A DNA stretch of 23,541 nucleotides from positions 1 to 23,541 of the forward strand of contig JAPKCL010000018.1 in assembly GCA_028822955.1 (NCBI GenBank), given 5' to 3'. The notes under the pieces were generated by a model, which saw nothing but the letters and a program-made list of their open reading frames with translations, was not told where the DNA came from and made no database searches. Positions 8,169 to 15,092 of this stretch are shown one piece after another. Made by a program: the position numbers and the translations under genes. Positions within the stretch are counted from its first letter, which is position 1; every line of letters begins with the position of its first letter. The DNA is from Candidatus Poseidoniaceae archaeon. GTDB taxonomy: Archaea; Thermoplasmatota; Poseidoniia; Poseidoniales; Poseidoniaceae.

Positions 8169-10136
8169 ATGACCATCGTTGCAAAGGTGTGGATTGAAGA
8201 AGATTGCATTACTTGTGATGCTTGTCAAGACATCTGTCCTGAAGTGTTTTCGATTACCGAGGATACTTCTCAAATTCTGGCTGCAGTTCGTACTGATGGA
8301 GTCTTCGACCGTAACATCGGTGGCGCCGCAATGTCTGGTTCAACCGGTACTGATTACGGTGAAATGATTCTTGAAGCTGCTGAGGCTTGTCCTGTTGAAA
8401 TCATCAAGTTTGAACTTCAAAGTGACGGAGCATCTGAAACTGTTACTGAAGTTGCACCTGCTGAAGCAGTTGCTGTAGCCGCACCGGCAGCAGCCGCAGC
8501 GGTTGCTACAGGCGGTAGTGAAGCATTGCAAACATTATTCGGCGGTGACCGCTCACTGTCTATCTTCTTCGGTTCACAAACTGGAAATGCTGCAGGACTT
8601 GCTGAAAAGACTGCCAAGTTAGCCGCAAACTATGGTTTGGTTCCAACCGTTTACGATATGGATGGATTTGACCCTGCTGCACTTGGTAACCACAAGCGCA
8701 CCTTGATCATCACCTCGACATGGGGAGAAGGCGAAATGCCTGATAATGCAGAAACCTTGTGGCAATCTGTCAACTCCCAATCCCCCTCACTCTCCGGTGT
8801 CTCTTTCAGTATCTGTGCCATTGGCGACACATCCTATGACGAATTCTGTAAGGCAGGAACCGATTGGGATGAAAAATACGTCGCACTTGGTGCAAACCGT
8901 GTCCATGACATTCAATTGTGCGATGTTGATTTTGACATTGCCTACGGTCAATGGGTTGCTGAAGCACTCCCAATGATCGCTTGTGTCGATGAATCTGGTA
9001 CGCTCCAAGAAGTTCTCCTCGATGAGATGATTGAATACGGCTCCGGCTCTGGTGAAGAAGTCGCTTCAGGAGACTTTTCTCCAGCGACCATTACCCAAGA
9101 TGAATTGTCGATTACTCTTTCTTTATTCCGTTACTGCCCAGCAGCAGCAGATACCGGCTGGGATACCATTGCCTGTGCAATTCCTGGACATGCTACGGTC
9201 GAAGACCTTCTCGTAGCCGTTCAACATGATGTTGACGGAAGCCTAGCGTTCCGACGTGGTAACGGGAACGGAAGTCCGACTTCAGGGATTCGAGTGAATG
9301 GACGTGTTGTTCTTGCAGACTTAATCCAAATCAGTGACCTGGTCAATGATGGTGGAGTGTTAAAGATTGAACCGCTTCCAGGCTACCCGGTAATTCGTGA
9401 TTTGATTGTTGACTACTCTTCGTTTGAATCTCAAAGAAGTGCAACTAAGCCATGGATGCGTGCTGACCCTCGTGATGGACATACCTTACTCAACGGTAGT
9501 GCAATGGGGACAATGGAAATCTCAACTGCTGATACTCTCCACGCTATGACTGATGTTGTCTCCTACCAATTACTACAATCAATGTCCGATACTTTTGCTT
9601 ATGATTCTGAATACAAAGGTCCCGGAGTACTTCTCCAACAGTGGACTCGCAGTATCGACCCACGTACTGGCGATGCACAACAGAAAGACTTGGTCACTTC
9701 CATTGGAAGTGAGCATGGCGTGTGGGCTGAAGCAGACTTTGCCTCAATAGCACGCTATGGTTCCGATGGTCAAACCGCTTCCAAGGCATTGAATGCCGCC
9801 CGTGGTAAACTCTTGAACTCAACAAACTACTCCGGCCCCCATGGACGCTTAGTCAAATGGTATGGCCGCAGTGTCAAGTGGAGTGGTAAGGTCAATGAAA
9901 CAACTCTGTACCGGCAAGTTCTCGGTCCTCTCGGGCTTTTGGGCAATGTCTTTGACGGTGTCTCGGCACGAATGGTCCTCGGTTTCACTCGAACAGGCTC
10001 CCCTCCATTCCGTAGTTTGCAAGCACTTCTCCTTCCACCGGCTGGAATTGGTAAGATTCCAAACATGGTTAACAGTAAAGTGGCTGCACATCACGAAGTT
10101 GTGAATTTGTTTAATGAGATTGACCAAAGGTTCTGA
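8169..10136 (+). CDS. Ferredoxin-flavodoxin-SdhB-like fusion with cluster-free SdhB module
   Basis: This 655-residue protein has three recognisable modules. (1) Residues 1-80 are a single-cluster [4Fe-4S] ferredoxin with CITCDACQDICP (Cys13, 16, 19, 23) and the distal CPVEII (Cys74), intact. An Ala-rich linker follows (about 93-115). (2) Residues about 128-275 are a CysJ/CPR-type FMN flavodoxin domain with GSQTGNA (135-141), STWGEGE (183-189) and GDTSYDEFC (219-227), intact. (3) Residues about 313-560 match SdhB/FrdB: an N-terminal domain with FRR, VNGRVVLA and GVLKIEPLPGYPVIRDL, then a C-terminal domain with YKGPGVLLQQW. No cysteine occurs from about residue 336 to the end. The usual SCREGICGSC is replaced by GNGNGSPTSG (364-373) and LAC by LAD (382-384), so all three SDH-type clusters should be absent. 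The last about 95 residues are unassigned. A GTG at 8160 is possible, but GGGTGA at 8158-8163 fits ATG 8169. TGAGGTGA couples it to the next gene. Confidence 0.85.
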   Translation: MTIVAKVWIEEDCITCDACQDICPEVFSITEDTSQILAAVRTDGVFDRNIGGAAMSGSTGTDYGEMILEAAEACPVEIIKFELQSDGASETVTEVAPAEAVAVAAPAAAAAVATGGSEALQTLFGGDRSLSIFFGSQTGNAAGLAEKTAKLAANYGLVPTVYDMDGFDPAALGNHKRTLIITSTWGEGEMPDNAETLWQSVNSQSPSLSGVSFSICAIGDTSYDEFCKAGTDWDEKYVALGANRVHDIQLCDVDFDIAYGQWVAEALPMIACVDESGTLQEVLLDEMIEYGSGSGEEVASGDFSPATITQDELSITLSLFRYCPAAADTGWDTIACAIPGHATVEDLLVAVQHDVDGSLAFRRGNGNGSPTSGIRVNGRVVLADLIQISDLVNDGGVLKIEPLPGYPVIRDLIVDYSSFESQRSATKPWMRADPRDGHTLLNGSAMGTMEISTADTLHAMTDVVSYQLLQSMSDTFAYDSEYKGPGVLLQQWTRSIDPRTGDAQQKDLVTSIGSEHGVWAEADFASIARYGSDGQTASKALNAARGKLLNSTNYSGPHGRLVKWYGRSVKWSGKVNETTLYRQVLGPLGLLGNVFDGVSARMVLGFTRTGSPPFRSLQALLLPPAGIGKIPNMVNSKVAAHHEVVNLFNEIDQRF

Positions 10137-10141
10137 GGTGA
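10134..10141 (+). promoter_or_regulatory. Stop/Shine-Dalgarno overlap TGAGGTGA before the CCG-like gene
   Basis: The stop codon of the fusion protein forms the first three bases of the ribosome binding site, and ATG 10146 follows after 4 nt. This implies coupled, roughly stoichiometric translation of the two redox proteins. Confidence 0.8.
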
Positions 10142-10145
10142 TTGC

Positions 10146-11006
10146 ATGGCTATAAAAATTGCATATTACGCTGGAAACACTGCTCGAGCCTCCTCTGCAG
10201 AAATCGAAGACTGTATCCAACCTTTGTGTAAAACACTCGGCATTGTTCTTGTTGAACTACCAAAAGCAAGCAGTGACGGTGCGAATATCATCAAACAATC
10301 GTCTCCAAAACTCCAACATGCGCTTGTGGCTCGTAACCTCGCTTTGGCAGAATCCAAGGGGTTGGATGTTTTGACAACCTGCGCAACCAGCCATGGAATC
10401 ATGTGTGATACCATAGATGAGTTCAGTGCAGATCGCAGTTTCGCTAATCATATCAACAACATGGTTGCTCGAACCTCCAGTGTCGAATACAAGGGTGAGT
10501 CCCAATCTCGTCACTTGTTGCATTTCCTCGTTGAAGAAATCGGTCTTGACAAAGTTCGAGATGCCGTCATCAATCCTATACGATTGAATGTTGCAGCTTA
10601 TTATGGTCCAAACATGCAACGTCAAGGCGCCTGTGGTGACGATGACCCGTTCATGCCAACCTACATGGAACAACTCATTACAGCCTTAGGAGGCACACCA
10701 GTTGAGTATGATTTGAAATGCCAAAGTGTTGGTGCTCCTTCTTTGTTAACCATTAACAAACCAGTTATGAAAATGACAGCATCTGTCCTTTCTGACGCAA
10801 AAAGTAACGGTGCAGACATCCTTGTCTCAGCCTGTACAATCTCACATTCAAACCTTGATTCTTATCAATCAAAGGCTGGAAAGGTAGCAAGAAAGGACAC
10901 ATCAATGCCTATTCTTCATCTTGCAGAATTAGTGGCTTTTGCTTTAGGACACCACCCAACCCGATTTGCACAACTTCGCACCCGTGCGTTAGTGATTGGC
11001 GGATAA
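10146..11006 (+). CDS. HdrB/SdhE-like (CCG) protein with degenerate cluster motifs
   Basis: This 286-residue protein matches the heterodisulfide reductase B / archaeal SDH subunit E / TfrB C-terminal family: YYAGN at the N-terminus, GIVLVELPKASSDG (32-45), ARNLALAESKGLDVLTTC (62-79), then a second half-domain with YYGPN, ALGGTPVEYDLKC and ILVSACTISH. Family members bind noncubane [4Fe-4S] clusters through two CCG motifs. By my alignment most ligands are changed: YYxGC has Asn11 instead of Cys, ASCCG reads ASSDG (41-45), the C-x2-C site reads CATS (79-82), YGCH reads YGPN, the second CCG reads SVG, and CPFCH reads CTISH. Only the first Cys of each C-x2-C remains, so normal clusters are unlikely. 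It is the coupled partner of the upstream SdhB-like fusion, like TfrB or SdhB-SdhE. Its stop codon abuts the convergent Hef gene. Confidence 0.82.
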   Translation: MAIKIAYYAGNTARASSAEIEDCIQPLCKTLGIVLVELPKASSDGANIIKQSSPKLQHALVARNLALAESKGLDVLTTCATSHGIMCDTIDEFSADRSFANHINNMVARTSSVEYKGESQSRHLLHFLVEEIGLDKVRDAVINPIRLNVAAYYGPNMQRQGACGDDDPFMPTYMEQLITALGGTPVEYDLKCQSVGAPSLLTINKPVMKMTASVLSDAKSNGADILVSACTISHSNLDSYQSKAGKVARKDTSMPILHLAELVAFALGHHPTRFAQLRTRALVIGG

Positions 11007-11013
11007 TTATCCG
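11000..11013. repeat. 14-bp perfect palindrome holding both convergent stop codons
   Basis: CGGATAATTATCCG is self-complementary. The plus-strand stop TAA (11004-11006) and the minus-strand stop TAA (complement of TTA, 11007-11009) meet at its centre with no base between them. It leaves no separate space for terminators of either gene. Confidence 0.9.
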
Positions 11014-13706
11014 TGAAGCATTTCAAACACAGTAAGGGCACTGGCGGTGCCGACTCCATCGCATGCGCTGATTTCCTCTACGCTGGCTGCAAATACCCCT
11101 GAAACGGTTGAGAAGGATTCGATTAATGATTCAGCTTTCTTCTTTCCAATCCCTGGTATTGCAGAAAGAACTTCGACCGACTCAGACTTTTGAAACGAAG
11201 TCCATCGTTGGGCTAGTGGTGCATCGATGTTTTCACTCAATTCAATCGCCTTGATTTCAGCCACGGCTGCCGATATCGAGCGTTCAAGGCTTCTCTCATC
11301 GTCAAAATTGGTTGTTCTTGCATGTGCAAGCGAGGCCATCCGTTCGATTAAGTCGTGTTCACGTTGAGCAGCGGATGCAAGGAAGTGGGCAGATTCTTCT
11401 GGACTTTTGGTCATCATAATGGGGATTCCCAAATCGAGACTTACATGGGCCAGTGCTCCATGTACGGCGTTTGGATGAACGAATTGGCCATGGCCTTGGC
11501 CAATTTCGATGAGTAACATCGGCCTTGAGGCGGCAGCGACTAATCTCCTGCATTGATGCAACAGCCTGCCATCGGTCAATGATTGGACTAAGTCTCTTGC
11601 TGTTTTTCTTTCGATGAGAATACGGTCAGATATTCGGATATCACCGTGGAGGAGATGGCTAAATTGAATTTTAACACCTAAACTTCTCAAGTAAGGTCCC
11701 AAGGTAGAGGATGATTCACGATGATCAAGCGTTACGACAATGTCTTCATTCGTGGTAACTCCCATTTCAGAGACTATGGCAGAAGCGGCTGCTGCTGACA
11801 AATCCTCTTGATGGCGATGTGCTTGTCCATCGAGGATTGGAGCAGGATATGTTGTTCGTAAATCTTCAACCTTTTGGATTTCTTTAACAGGTATCGTTTC
11901 AGCACTTTCGGCAAATTGTTCCAGGCCCATTTGCTGACTGTGTCTTCGTTCAGCAGGTGCAATGACCGGAGGTCCTCGTTCGGGAGGAGTTTCACTGGCG
12001 ACTTCTTCGACGATTGTTGGTTTGTTCTGTTCCAATTCATCTAAGACGTTCTTTTGTTGCTGCTTGATAAATTCAGGAACACTCAAGACAGCATCTTCCG
12101 TTTGAATCGAAAAGAATTCGAACACTTCATCCGTTGGAGGTGGACGGGAGGGGATTAATCCACGTGTTCGTATTCTTTGCAATAGCCTATACATCCGTTT
12201 TTCTCGCTTTTCAGCGGCAATATTGACGTATTCATCGCGTGTTCCTTCTGCGATGAGCGTATGGACTGTTCCTGCTTGTTGGCGAGCAGTACGCCCTCTA
12301 CGTTGAATTGCACGAATTGCACTCGGTACGGGTTCGTAAAGAATAACCAGTTCAGCAGCAGGTACATCCAGTCCTTCTTCGCCGACAGAGGTGGCGACCA
12401 AGACATTGATTTCACCCTTTCGAAATCGGCGTAACTGTTCTAATTGTTGTTTCTGAGTCATACCTTTCCGCTTGCCTTTACCCGATTGACCAATGAAACG
12501 GTCGGGGTTTATATTTTCTATAGAGTTGAGCAATCCGACGATATTCTCGACAGTATCCCGATATTCAGTGAAGACGATAATCTTGCTATTTGGATGTTCC
12601 TTGATCTGATTTTCTACTAATTGTTGAACATGATATGGCTTGGGGTGAAGTTCTGGAATATCCTTTGCAGCAATTCGGAATTGGTGTACAGCTGGTTTTG
12701 CTATGAAGCGATTTGTAGTTCTCTCCCCACTCCTCCCGTCTTCCTCTGCTCTGTCCAAAAACGATAATGCAGCCTTGAGACCTTGTGTTTGAATGAGATC
12801 TAACAGTATGTGCGTTCGACGTAAATCGCCAATTCGTCGAGCAGCATCGTATCCACGAACATCTCTTCGTTGAATGGCTTGACTTGCACGGAACTGAGCC
12901 TCATCTATCATTTTCCCAGATATATGTGCTGTTGGTGAGAGGAAACCAAGGTCTTGGAGGTGTTTGGCTTCTTGTTCAAAATGGTCTTTGAGAGGCTGTA
13001 GAAGGACTGTGAGGGTGTTTGGAAGAGGAAGGCGGTGGGGGACTGTACTCATATCAACGGCATAGGGTTGTAACATTGGGTCTTCCTTTCGCGAGACATC
13101 CAAACAATCAAATCCGTATGTTCGAATCACTTCCATGATGTTTTGTTCGGTAGAACCTGGACTTGCAGTTGCTCCCAACACCAATGGCGCGTGCTCATGG
13201 GCTTCGCGATACAAGTGACCTACCTGAGCATAGGCATGTTTTCCGGTCCCATGGTGTGCTTCATCAACAATGAGTAAGCTCACTTCAGACAAATCGATTA
13301 ATTCATTCATTGCATCGTTTCGAATAACTTGAGAGGTTGCCATTACGATTCGTGCATCGTTCCATACGGGTGGCCGCTTCGCAGGAGCAATATCCCCTGT
13401 ATAGGTTTGAATGAGGTGAGGTTCGAGGTTCAACATTTCTCGTGCCATACGTTGCTGTTGTTCTACTAAACCCGTCGTTGGAGCGATGAGGAGGATTTTC
13501 CCGTTGTTTAACCGCAAGGCTTCAGCCATGGCCATCCATTCGACCGCAGTCTTACCAAATCCGGTCGGCATAACCATCAGAGTCGAAGCAGCCAACGCAT
13601 TGCGTAGCGCCATCATTTGATACGCCCGAGCGTTGACGCCGTCGTTCAAGAAAGGATGAACTACGACTGCCATATCAACAGTTTCGAGTCGAGGGTTCAA
13701 AAGCAT
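11007..13706 (-). CDS. hef: Hef-type helicase/nuclease (FANCM/XPF family)
   Basis: This 899-residue protein has an N-terminal superfamily 2 helicase and a C-terminal XPF/ERCC4 nuclease, the architecture of archaeal Hef, which acts on stalled replication forks and branched DNA. Helicase motifs seen are the RAYQ Q-motif (27-30), PTGFGKT (47-53), VDEAHH (147-152), GATASPG (178-184), VATSVGEEGLDVP and QRRGRTAR. The nuclease (from about residue 655) shows TLDHRES, GDIRIS and ERKTARDLVQSLTDGRLLHQ, with the ERKxxxD active site intact (about 697-703). Tandem helix-hairpin-helix motifs close the protein (LSAIPGIGKKKAE, about 850). Both activities therefore look functional. At 899 residues it is longer than well-known Hef proteins of about 750. 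I see no Shine-Dalgarno for ATG 13706, so it may be leaderless. MAVVVHPF (ATG at 13673) is an alternative start. Confidence 0.93.
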   Translation of the reverse strand: MLLNPRLETVDMAVVVHPFLNDGVNARAYQMMALRNALAASTLMVMPTGFGKTAVEWMAMAEALRLNNGKILLIAPTTGLVEQQQRMAREMLNLEPHLIQTYTGDIAPAKRPPVWNDARIVMATSQVIRNDAMNELIDLSEVSLLIVDEAHHGTGKHAYAQVGHLYREAHEHAPLVLGATASPGSTEQNIMEVIRTYGFDCLDVSRKEDPMLQPYAVDMSTVPHRLPLPNTLTVLLQPLKDHFEQEAKHLQDLGFLSPTAHISGKMIDEAQFRASQAIQRRDVRGYDAARRIGDLRRTHILLDLIQTQGLKAALSFLDRAEEDGRSGERTTNRFIAKPAVHQFRIAAKDIPELHPKPYHVQQLVENQIKEHPNSKIIVFTEYRDTVENIVGLLNSIENINPDRFIGQSGKGKRKGMTQKQQLEQLRRFRKGEINVLVATSVGEEGLDVPAAELVILYEPVPSAIRAIQRRGRTARQQAGTVHTLIAEGTRDEYVNIAAEKREKRMYRLLQRIRTRGLIPSRPPPTDEVFEFFSIQTEDAVLSVPEFIKQQQKNVLDELEQNKPTIVEEVASETPPERGPPVIAPAERRHSQQMGLEQFAESAETIPVKEIQKVEDLRTTYPAPILDGQAHRHQEDLSAAAASAIVSEMGVTTNEDIVVTLDHRESSSTLGPYLRSLGVKIQFSHLLHGDIRISDRILIERKTARDLVQSLTDGRLLHQCRRLVAAASRPMLLIEIGQGHGQFVHPNAVHGALAHVSLDLGIPIMMTKSPEESAHFLASAAQREHDLIERMASLAHARTTNFDDERSLERSISAAVAEIKAIELSENIDAPLAQRWTSFQKSESVEVLSAIPGIGKKKAESLIESFSTVSGVFAASVEEISACDGVGTASALTVFEMLHG

Positions 13707-13731
13707 AGTGTGAACACTTTATGTGAAAGTG
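13707..13731. promoter_or_regulatory. Overlapping inverted repeats directly upstream of hef, candidate operator
   Basis: AGTGT-GA-ACACT (13707-13718) abuts the hef start codon. It overlaps CACTTT-ATGTG-AAAGTG (13715-13731), a second inverted repeat with 6-bp arms. In a leaderless or short-leader gene this is where a repressor would block initiation. The function is inferred from position only. Confidence 0.3.
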
Positions 13732-13899
13732 AAAGGAAAAGTCTCCTTACAACTCATATGGGGAAGTATTGTAAATCATCACCTCAGATGCGAACTGTTC
13801 CGAAAGGTTTCAAGACCCTTGAGAATATCAACAAATCACGCAACCTCTCCGCTGTTGGTGACCGAACCACTCATATACGGGAGGTAAGTCGCATGGTTG
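13732..13899. other. Divergent intergenic region, hef side; no gene supported
   Basis: I see no RNA gene here. A reading frame at 13788-13904 (38 codons, plus strand) lacks a ribosome binding site in front of its ATG and family resemblance, so I do not call it. TCATCACCTCA (13776-13786) is the exact reverse complement of the stop/Shine-Dalgarno string used in the ribosomal cluster. On the minus strand it heads only very short frames. TCATATAC (13871-13878) is a possible TATA element for the ribosomal operon. Confidence 0.4.
13871..13878 (+). promoter_or_regulatory. Possible TATA box for the ribosomal protein operon
   Basis: TCATATAC is one of the few TATA-like strings in the gap. It would place the transcript start near 13900 and give a leader of about 170 nt that includes all three hairpins before L3. 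No start-site data support it. Confidence 0.22.
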
Positions 13900-13931
13900 C
13901 TTAAAGGTGAGCAGCCAGACACAACGGGCCA

Positions 13932-14035
13932 TCCCCAGAGGACCCCTATTGTCTTGTTTCCCGTTCTGGGGAATGAGACGCAGTGTCACGGCTTCTCCTT
14001 TCCTGAGAGCCCTCGTATGCCCCCCCACGGTGGGG
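13932..14035 (+). promoter_or_regulatory. Structured leader before L3: three potential hairpins
   Basis: Hairpin 1: TCCCCAGA (13932-13939) pairs exactly with TCTGGGGA (13965-13972) across 25 nt. Hairpin 2: GGC(T)TCTC (13990-13997) pairs with GAGAGCC (14005-14011), 7 bp with one bulge and a 7-nt loop. Hairpin 3: CCCCA-CGG-TGGGG (14023-14035). They lie in order just ahead of the GGAGG site at 14058-14062. Candidates are an autogenous ribosomal-protein control element or an unannotated small RNA. Confidence 0.4.
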
Positions 14036-14070
14036 CCAATGCGCTGTATAAAACAAAGGAGGAATCCAAC

Positions 14071-15090
14071 ATGGCAAAGAAAAGTCACCCACGACGAGGA
14101 TCAATGGCGTTTAGTCCGCGAAAGCGTGCAACCCGTCCATTTGGTTTGGTAAAATCGTGGCCTACAACCGATGCGAACGAAGTGAGAATGCAAGGATTTG
14201 CTGGTTGGAAAGCCGGTATGACACACATTCTCGCTCGAGATTTAAACCCACGTAGCCTATCTGCTGGACAGGAAGTTCGAATTCCAGTTACAGTTGTCGA
14301 GTGCCCTAAAATGCGCATTCTCGGCGTCCGTGGTTACACAATGACTCCATACGGCAAGCAAGCCGCTGGTGAAGCATGGGCAGATGCAAGCCAAATCACC
14401 GAAGCATTCCCAGACCTCTTCAAGCGCCTTCCAGAACGCAAAGAACACGACGCAAACAAGCACTTCGAGAACCTTGAAGCAGCAGATTTGGTCGAAGTTC
14501 GTCTTATTGCAGCAACTCAACCATCTTCAGTTGCAAGCCTTTCTTCAAAGACCCCTGACCTTATGGAAATTGGTCTTGATGGTGGTAATGTTGGCGAACA
14601 ACTCGCCTTCGCTAAGGAAAAGTTTGGTGAAGAATATTCCTTCGCCGACGCTTTTGCTGAAGGCGGCTTTACCGATATCGTTGCAGTTACCAAAGGATAC
14701 GGATGGCAAGGTGTTATCAAGCGATTCGGTGGAAAATTGCAATCTCACAAGAACTCGAAGAAACGCCGTCAACACGGTAACATGGGTGCATTCGGTGACG
14801 GATACGTTCGAAAGTCTATTCGACAAGGTGGTCAAACAGGATACCACCAACGCACAGAATACAACAAGCGTATTCTTCGTGTTGCATCTCCTGAAGACCA
14901 CGCAATCACACCAGCTGGCGGTTTCCTCCATTATGGTGAAGTCAATTCCGATTACATTCTCGTTAAGGGAAGTGTCCCAGGACCTGCAAAGCGTTTGATT
15001 CGTTTCCGAGACGCTACACGTGGATCTGACAAAGAACTAACACCTTACGAAATCACTTACGTAAGTACATCATCTAAGCAGGGGGTCTGA
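14071..15090 (+). CDS. rpl3: 50S ribosomal protein L3 (uL3)
   Basis: This 339-residue large-subunit protein binds near the 3' end of 23S rRNA and starts the archaeal S10-like cluster. N-terminal MAKKSHPRRGSMAFSPRKRA and FAGWKAGMTHI are the L3 signature. KGYGWQGVIKRFG and GQTGYHQRTEYNKRI match the archaeal/eukaryotic form. The frame is open upstream to a TTG at 13897, but the start is fixed by the strong AAGGAGGA site (GGAGG 14058-14062) 8 nt before ATG 14071 and by the conserved N-terminus. It is the first gene of a long plus-strand operon and is divergent from hef. Confidence 0.97.
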   Translation: MAKKSHPRRGSMAFSPRKRATRPFGLVKSWPTTDANEVRMQGFAGWKAGMTHILARDLNPRSLSAGQEVRIPVTVVECPKMRILGVRGYTMTPYGKQAAGEAWADASQITEAFPDLFKRLPERKEHDANKHFENLEAADLVEVRLIAATQPSSVASLSSKTPDLMEIGLDGGNVGEQLAFAKEKFGEEYSFADAFAEGGFTDIVAVTKGYGWQGVIKRFGGKLQSHKNSKKRRQHGNMGAFGDGYVRKSIRQGGQTGYHQRTEYNKRILRVASPEDHAITPAGGFLHYGEVNSDYILVKGSVPGPAKRLIRFRDATRGSDKELTPYEITYVSTSSKQGV

Positions 15091-15092
15091 AG

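Noticed and set aside
13797..13822. T-arm-like sequence suggesting a tRNA
   Set aside because: The stem and loop sizes are wrong for a T-arm, and no acceptor, D or anticodon arm can be drawn around it.
13788..13904. 38-codon plus-strand frame before L3
   Set aside because: No ribosome binding site precedes its ATG and there is no resemblance to known small proteins. The region is more likely promoter and leader.
14047..14053. TATAAAA just before L3 as the operon promoter
   Set aside because: A TATA box here would place transcription start at or after ATG 14071, inconsistent with the strong Shine-Dalgarno at 14058-14062.
14369..14998. Plus-strand frame of 209 codons inside L3
   Set aside because: It is out of frame with L3, which is certain, and the translated sequence has no plausible protein character.
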